NCBI GenBank assembly: GCA_009726075.1
Contig: WLND01000106.1
Coordinates: 1 to 6,437, forward strand
Reading direction: 5' to 3'
DNA from: Actinomycetota bacterium
GTDB lineage: Bacteria > Actinomycetota > Actinomycetes > S36-B12
Length of the DNA stretch: 6,437 nucleotides
Shown: in pieces, positions 4,501 to 6,437 of the stretch
Numbering within the stretch: position 1 is the first letter of the stretch
Layout: every line of letters begins with the position of its first letter
Position numbers and translations under genes: made by a program
The notes under the pieces: generated by a model
What the model saw: only the letters and a program-made list of their open reading frames with translations
The model's database searches: none
What the model was told of the DNA's origin: nothing

Positions 4501-5847
4501 CTATTTGGGCGCGGGCCAGGTCACTTCGACGGTCAGGCCGCCGAGGTCGGACGCACCCGCCACCGCATCGCCCCCGATGGCGCGAGCGGCCTCCCTGACC
4601 AGGGCCAGGCCCAGGCCGGAGCCACCGGGCACCGCGGACGAGCCCCTGGTGAACCGGTCGAAGACCGAGGCCCACTCGCTGGCCGCGATCCCCGGGCCGT
4701 CGTCCTCGACCCGCAGTGCCACCGCGCCTCCGCGGCCCTCGAGGGTCACGCGCACCTGCGTGCTGGCGTACGACAGCGCGTTGCCGAGGAGTTCGTCGAT
4801 GACGCGGGCGAGGGTGCCGACGCTGCATGACACGGTGAGGCCCGGCGCGATGCGCTCGTCGATGTGCAGGTCGCGCCGGCTCGCGTTCGGCCGCGCGGCG
4901 CCGACCCGCTCCCGCGCGACCGCCGTGGCGTCGGCGATCTCGACGAGCCCGGCTCCCGCATCGCTTCGGGCCAGGGCGAGCACCTGCTCGATGCGGCGGG
5001 TGAGGCGATCGACCTCGGTCGTTGCGGCCTGGGCCTGACGACGCACATCGTCCTGGTCGGTGGTCTCCTCGATCGCCTCGAGGCGCAGGCGCACGCCGGT
5101 CAGCGGGGTGCGCAGGTGGTGGGAGGCGTCGGCCGCGACCCGCTCGGTGCGCAGCAGGATGCCGGCGAGGCGCTCGGCTGTCTGATTGAGCACCCGGGCG
5201 ACCGAGCGCACTTCGATGGGCCCGTCGGACTCCGAGGCCCGAAGGGTGAGGTCGTCGGGCAACCGCGCGGCGACCAGCGAAAGCCGGTTGAGCGGGCCGG
5301 CGATCGAGCGGGCGATGAGCCAGGCGACCAATCCCGCGCCGATCATCACGGCCAGCACGAAGGCGACGAGCCACAGTTGCGTCCGCCTCACCTGCGATGC
5401 GACGGCGTCCTCGGGCAGGGAGAAGCGCACGGCCGCGACGACGCTGAGCCCCTGGACGATCGGGGCGGCCACGAAGCGCAAGTCCTCGCCGAGGGTCTCC
5501 GAGGGGCGCACGTCGGAGTTGAGCCGGCCCGCGAGGGCCTGGTCGATCTCCGGGCGGTCGAAGGCACGGTCGAGGGTGGAGTTCCGGCTGTCGACGAGCA
5601 GGACCCGGTCGGAGTCGACGACGACGACGCGCGCGCCCGTGCGCTTCGCGGAGTCCGAGATCGTCCCCGGCCAGCGCTCGAGCGACTGCGACCCGAGCAC
5701 CGAGGCGGTGCCGAGGGTCTCGATCTCGAGGTCCGATACGAAGGCGGACCGGACGTTCGTCGCCGCGATCGACGCGAGCGGGATGGCCAGGGCGATGGCG
5801 ACCAGGCCGGCGACCACCGTCATCGCCACGACCAGTCGCTTGGTCAC
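4501..5847 (-). CDS. Sensor histidine kinase (membrane-bound, HAMP-HisKA-HATPase)
   Basis: This 448-residue orthodox sensor kinase has a first membrane helix at about 6-29, an extracytoplasmic sensor region of about 125 residues with no motif I recognise, and a second helix at about 157-179. A HAMP domain follows (AGPLNRLSLVAARL near 183-196), then a HisKA dimerisation domain with the H-box ASHHLRTPLT (241-250) and probable phospho-accepting His243. The ATPase domain has an N-box ELLGNALSYA (Asn356), a G1 box EDDGPGI (381-387), an F-box FDRF (396-399) and a G2 box GGSGLGLAL (408-416). The residue after the phospho-histidine is His244, where most HisKA kinases have Glu or Asp; similar H-boxes occur in some actinobacterial kinases. 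The GTG start overlaps the response regulator stop by 4 bp (GTGA), showing translational coupling. The partner is almost certainly that regulator. The signal is unknown. Confidence 0.95.
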   Translation of the reverse strand: MTKRLVVAMTVVAGLVAIALAIPLASIAATNVRSAFVSDLEIETLGTASVLGSQSLERWPGTISDSAKRTGARVVVVDSDRVLLVDSRNSTLDRAFDRPEIDQALAGRLNSDVRPSETLGEDLRFVAAPIVQGLSVVAAVRFSLPEDAVASQVRRTQLWLVAFVLAVMIGAGLVAWLIARSIAGPLNRLSLVAARLPDDLTLRASESDGPIEVRSVARVLNQTAERLAGILLRTERVAADASHHLRTPLTGVRLRLEAIEETTDQDDVRRQAQAATTEVDRLTRRIEQVLALARSDAGAGLVEIADATAVARERVGAARPNASRRDLHIDERIAPGLTVSCSVGTLARVIDELLGNALSYASTQVRVTLEGRGGAVALRVEDDGPGIAASEWASVFDRFTRGSSAVPGGSGLGLALVREAARAIGGDAVAGASDLGGLTVEVTWPAPK

Positions 5848-6437
5848 TGCTCGCTCTCGGCGAGCCGGTAGCCCACGCCTCGCACGGTCTCGATGAGCGT
5901 CGGATCCCCGAGCTTCTTTCGCAGCGAGGCGACGTGGACGTCGAGCGTCTTGCCGGTGCCGATCCAGACCGGGTCCCAGACCCGGGAGAACAGCTCCTGC
6001 CTGGGCACTGCGCGACCCGGCTCCTCGGCAAGCACTGCGAGCAGGTCGAATTCCTTGGCGGTGAGCTCGACGACGCTGCCGTCGACGAGTGCGACGTGCC
6101 TGGCGCGATCGACGACCACCCGACCGCCGTCGATCGTGGGCTCCACCCGGCGTCGGCGCGCCACTGCCCGCACTCTGGCGGCGAGCTCACGGACGCTGAA
6201 CGGCTTGACGACGTAGTCGTCGGCGCCGAGCTCGAGCCCGACGATCCGGTCGGTCTCGTCGCCGCGCGCGGTGGCGATGATGACGGGGATGTCGGTGATG
6301 CGGCGAAGCTCGCGCAGGACGTCGAGGCCGTCGCCGTCCGGCAGGCCGAGGTCGAGCAGGATCACGTCGATGCGGGAGCTCGAGGTCACGGCCGGCACGA
6401 CGTGCGCGGCGTAGGCCACGTGCTCGGTCTCGAAGCC
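5844..6437 (-). CDS. OmpR/PhoB-family response regulator, N-terminus beyond window
   Basis: The 197 visible residues are the C-terminal part of a DNA-binding response regulator; about 20-30 N-terminal residues, including the acidic Mg2+-binding pair, lie outside the window. In the receiver domain, VILLDLGLPDGDG holds the phospho-accepting aspartate (residue 29 of the fragment, codon 6351-6353), IIATARG the conserved Thr56, and DDYVVKPF the conserved Lys78. The effector domain is an OmpR/PhoB winged helix: LTAKEFDLLAVL (125-136), the recognition helix region TLDVHVASLRKKLG (164-177) and the C-terminal hairpin IETVRGVGYRL (182-192). It should bind promoter DNA as a phosphorylated dimer at direct repeats. 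It is the first visible gene of the operon with the kinase and flavoenzyme; its own promoter is outside the window. A GTG at 6417-6419 lies inside the receiver domain and is not the true start. Target genes are unknown. Confidence 0.95.
   Translation of the reverse strand, partial: GFETEHVAYAAHVVPAVTSSSRIDVILLDLGLPDGDGLDVLRELRRITDIPVIIATARGDETDRIVGLELGADDYVVKPFSVRELAARVRAVARRRRVEPTIDGGRVVVDRARHVALVDGSVVELTAKEFDLLAVLAEEPGRAVPRQELFSRVWDPVWIGTGKTLDVHVASLRKKLGDPTLIETVRGVGYRLAESEQ

Noticed and set aside
3865..4830. Long plus-strand open frame of 321 codons opposite the flavoenzyme and kinase genes
   Set aside because: It overlaps two well-recognised genes on the other strand, its translation is rich in Arg, Gly, Ala and Asp with no domain, and such frames are usual opposite GC-rich coding DNA.
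4475..6190. 571-codon minus-strand open frame spanning the kinase and part of the regulator in another frame
   Set aside because: Its translation is Arg/Pro-rich with no recognisable motif, while the other frames give clear kinase and response regulator domains end to end.
1..6437. Mobile element, CRISPR array, tRNA or phage remnants
   Set aside because: I saw no spaced repeats, transposase motifs, terminal inverted repeats, target duplications or tRNA cloverleaf sequences, and base composition is even across the window.

Overview
The window is GC-rich throughout, with G/C-biased third codon positions, a GTG start where the response regulator and histidine kinase overlap, weak or missing Shine-Dalgarno sequences at several genes, and actinobacterial gene families. 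It looks like chromosomal DNA of a high-GC actinobacterium. Family or genus cannot be fixed from this sequence. I see no mobile element, tRNA, rRNA, CRISPR array or phage gene, and coding is dense (six genes, two of them cut by the window edges).

Layout. (1) 1-303, minus: the N-terminal part of a secreted lipoprotein nuclease of the thermonuclease (SNase) family, running off the left edge. (2) 371-958, plus: a compact nucleosidase of the MTA/SAH nucleosidase family, divergent from the nuclease across 67 bp. (3) 977-2236, minus: a polytopic MOP-superfamily flippase, convergent with the nucleosidase. (4) 2237-2538: a 302-bp divergent control region with a CRP/GlxR-like palindrome, two tandem direct-repeat motifs with an 11-bp period, candidate promoters for both flanking genes and a short, foldable leader RNA. 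(5) 2539-3183, plus: a secreted NlpC/P60 peptidoglycan hydrolase. (6) 3198-3244: a strong hairpin between convergent genes, probably a bidirectional terminator. (7) 3295-6437, minus: an apparent operon of response regulator (cut by the right edge), histidine kinase, and an L-2-hydroxyglutarate oxidase-like flavoenzyme; the first two overlap by 4 bp and the last starts 9 bp after the kinase stop.

How the genes fit together. The flippase and the NlpC/P60 hydrolase share one control region and both concern the envelope (lipid-linked glycan export and peptidoglycan remodelling). The CRP/GlxR-like site and the MtrA-like repeats resemble the control known for actinobacterial cell-wall hydrolases. 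The two-component system is probably co-transcribed with the flavoenzyme; its signal and targets cannot be read from the window. The nuclease and nucleosidase both act in nucleic acid or nucleoside breakdown but are divergent, and no direct link is shown.

No clearly new multi-gene system is visible. The most interesting points are regulatory: two genes whose -10-like hexamer sits 6 nt before the start codon (probable leaderless mRNAs), an exact 12-mer shared by two promoters, and the dense control region before the NlpC/P60 gene. The nucleosidase is also unusually short.
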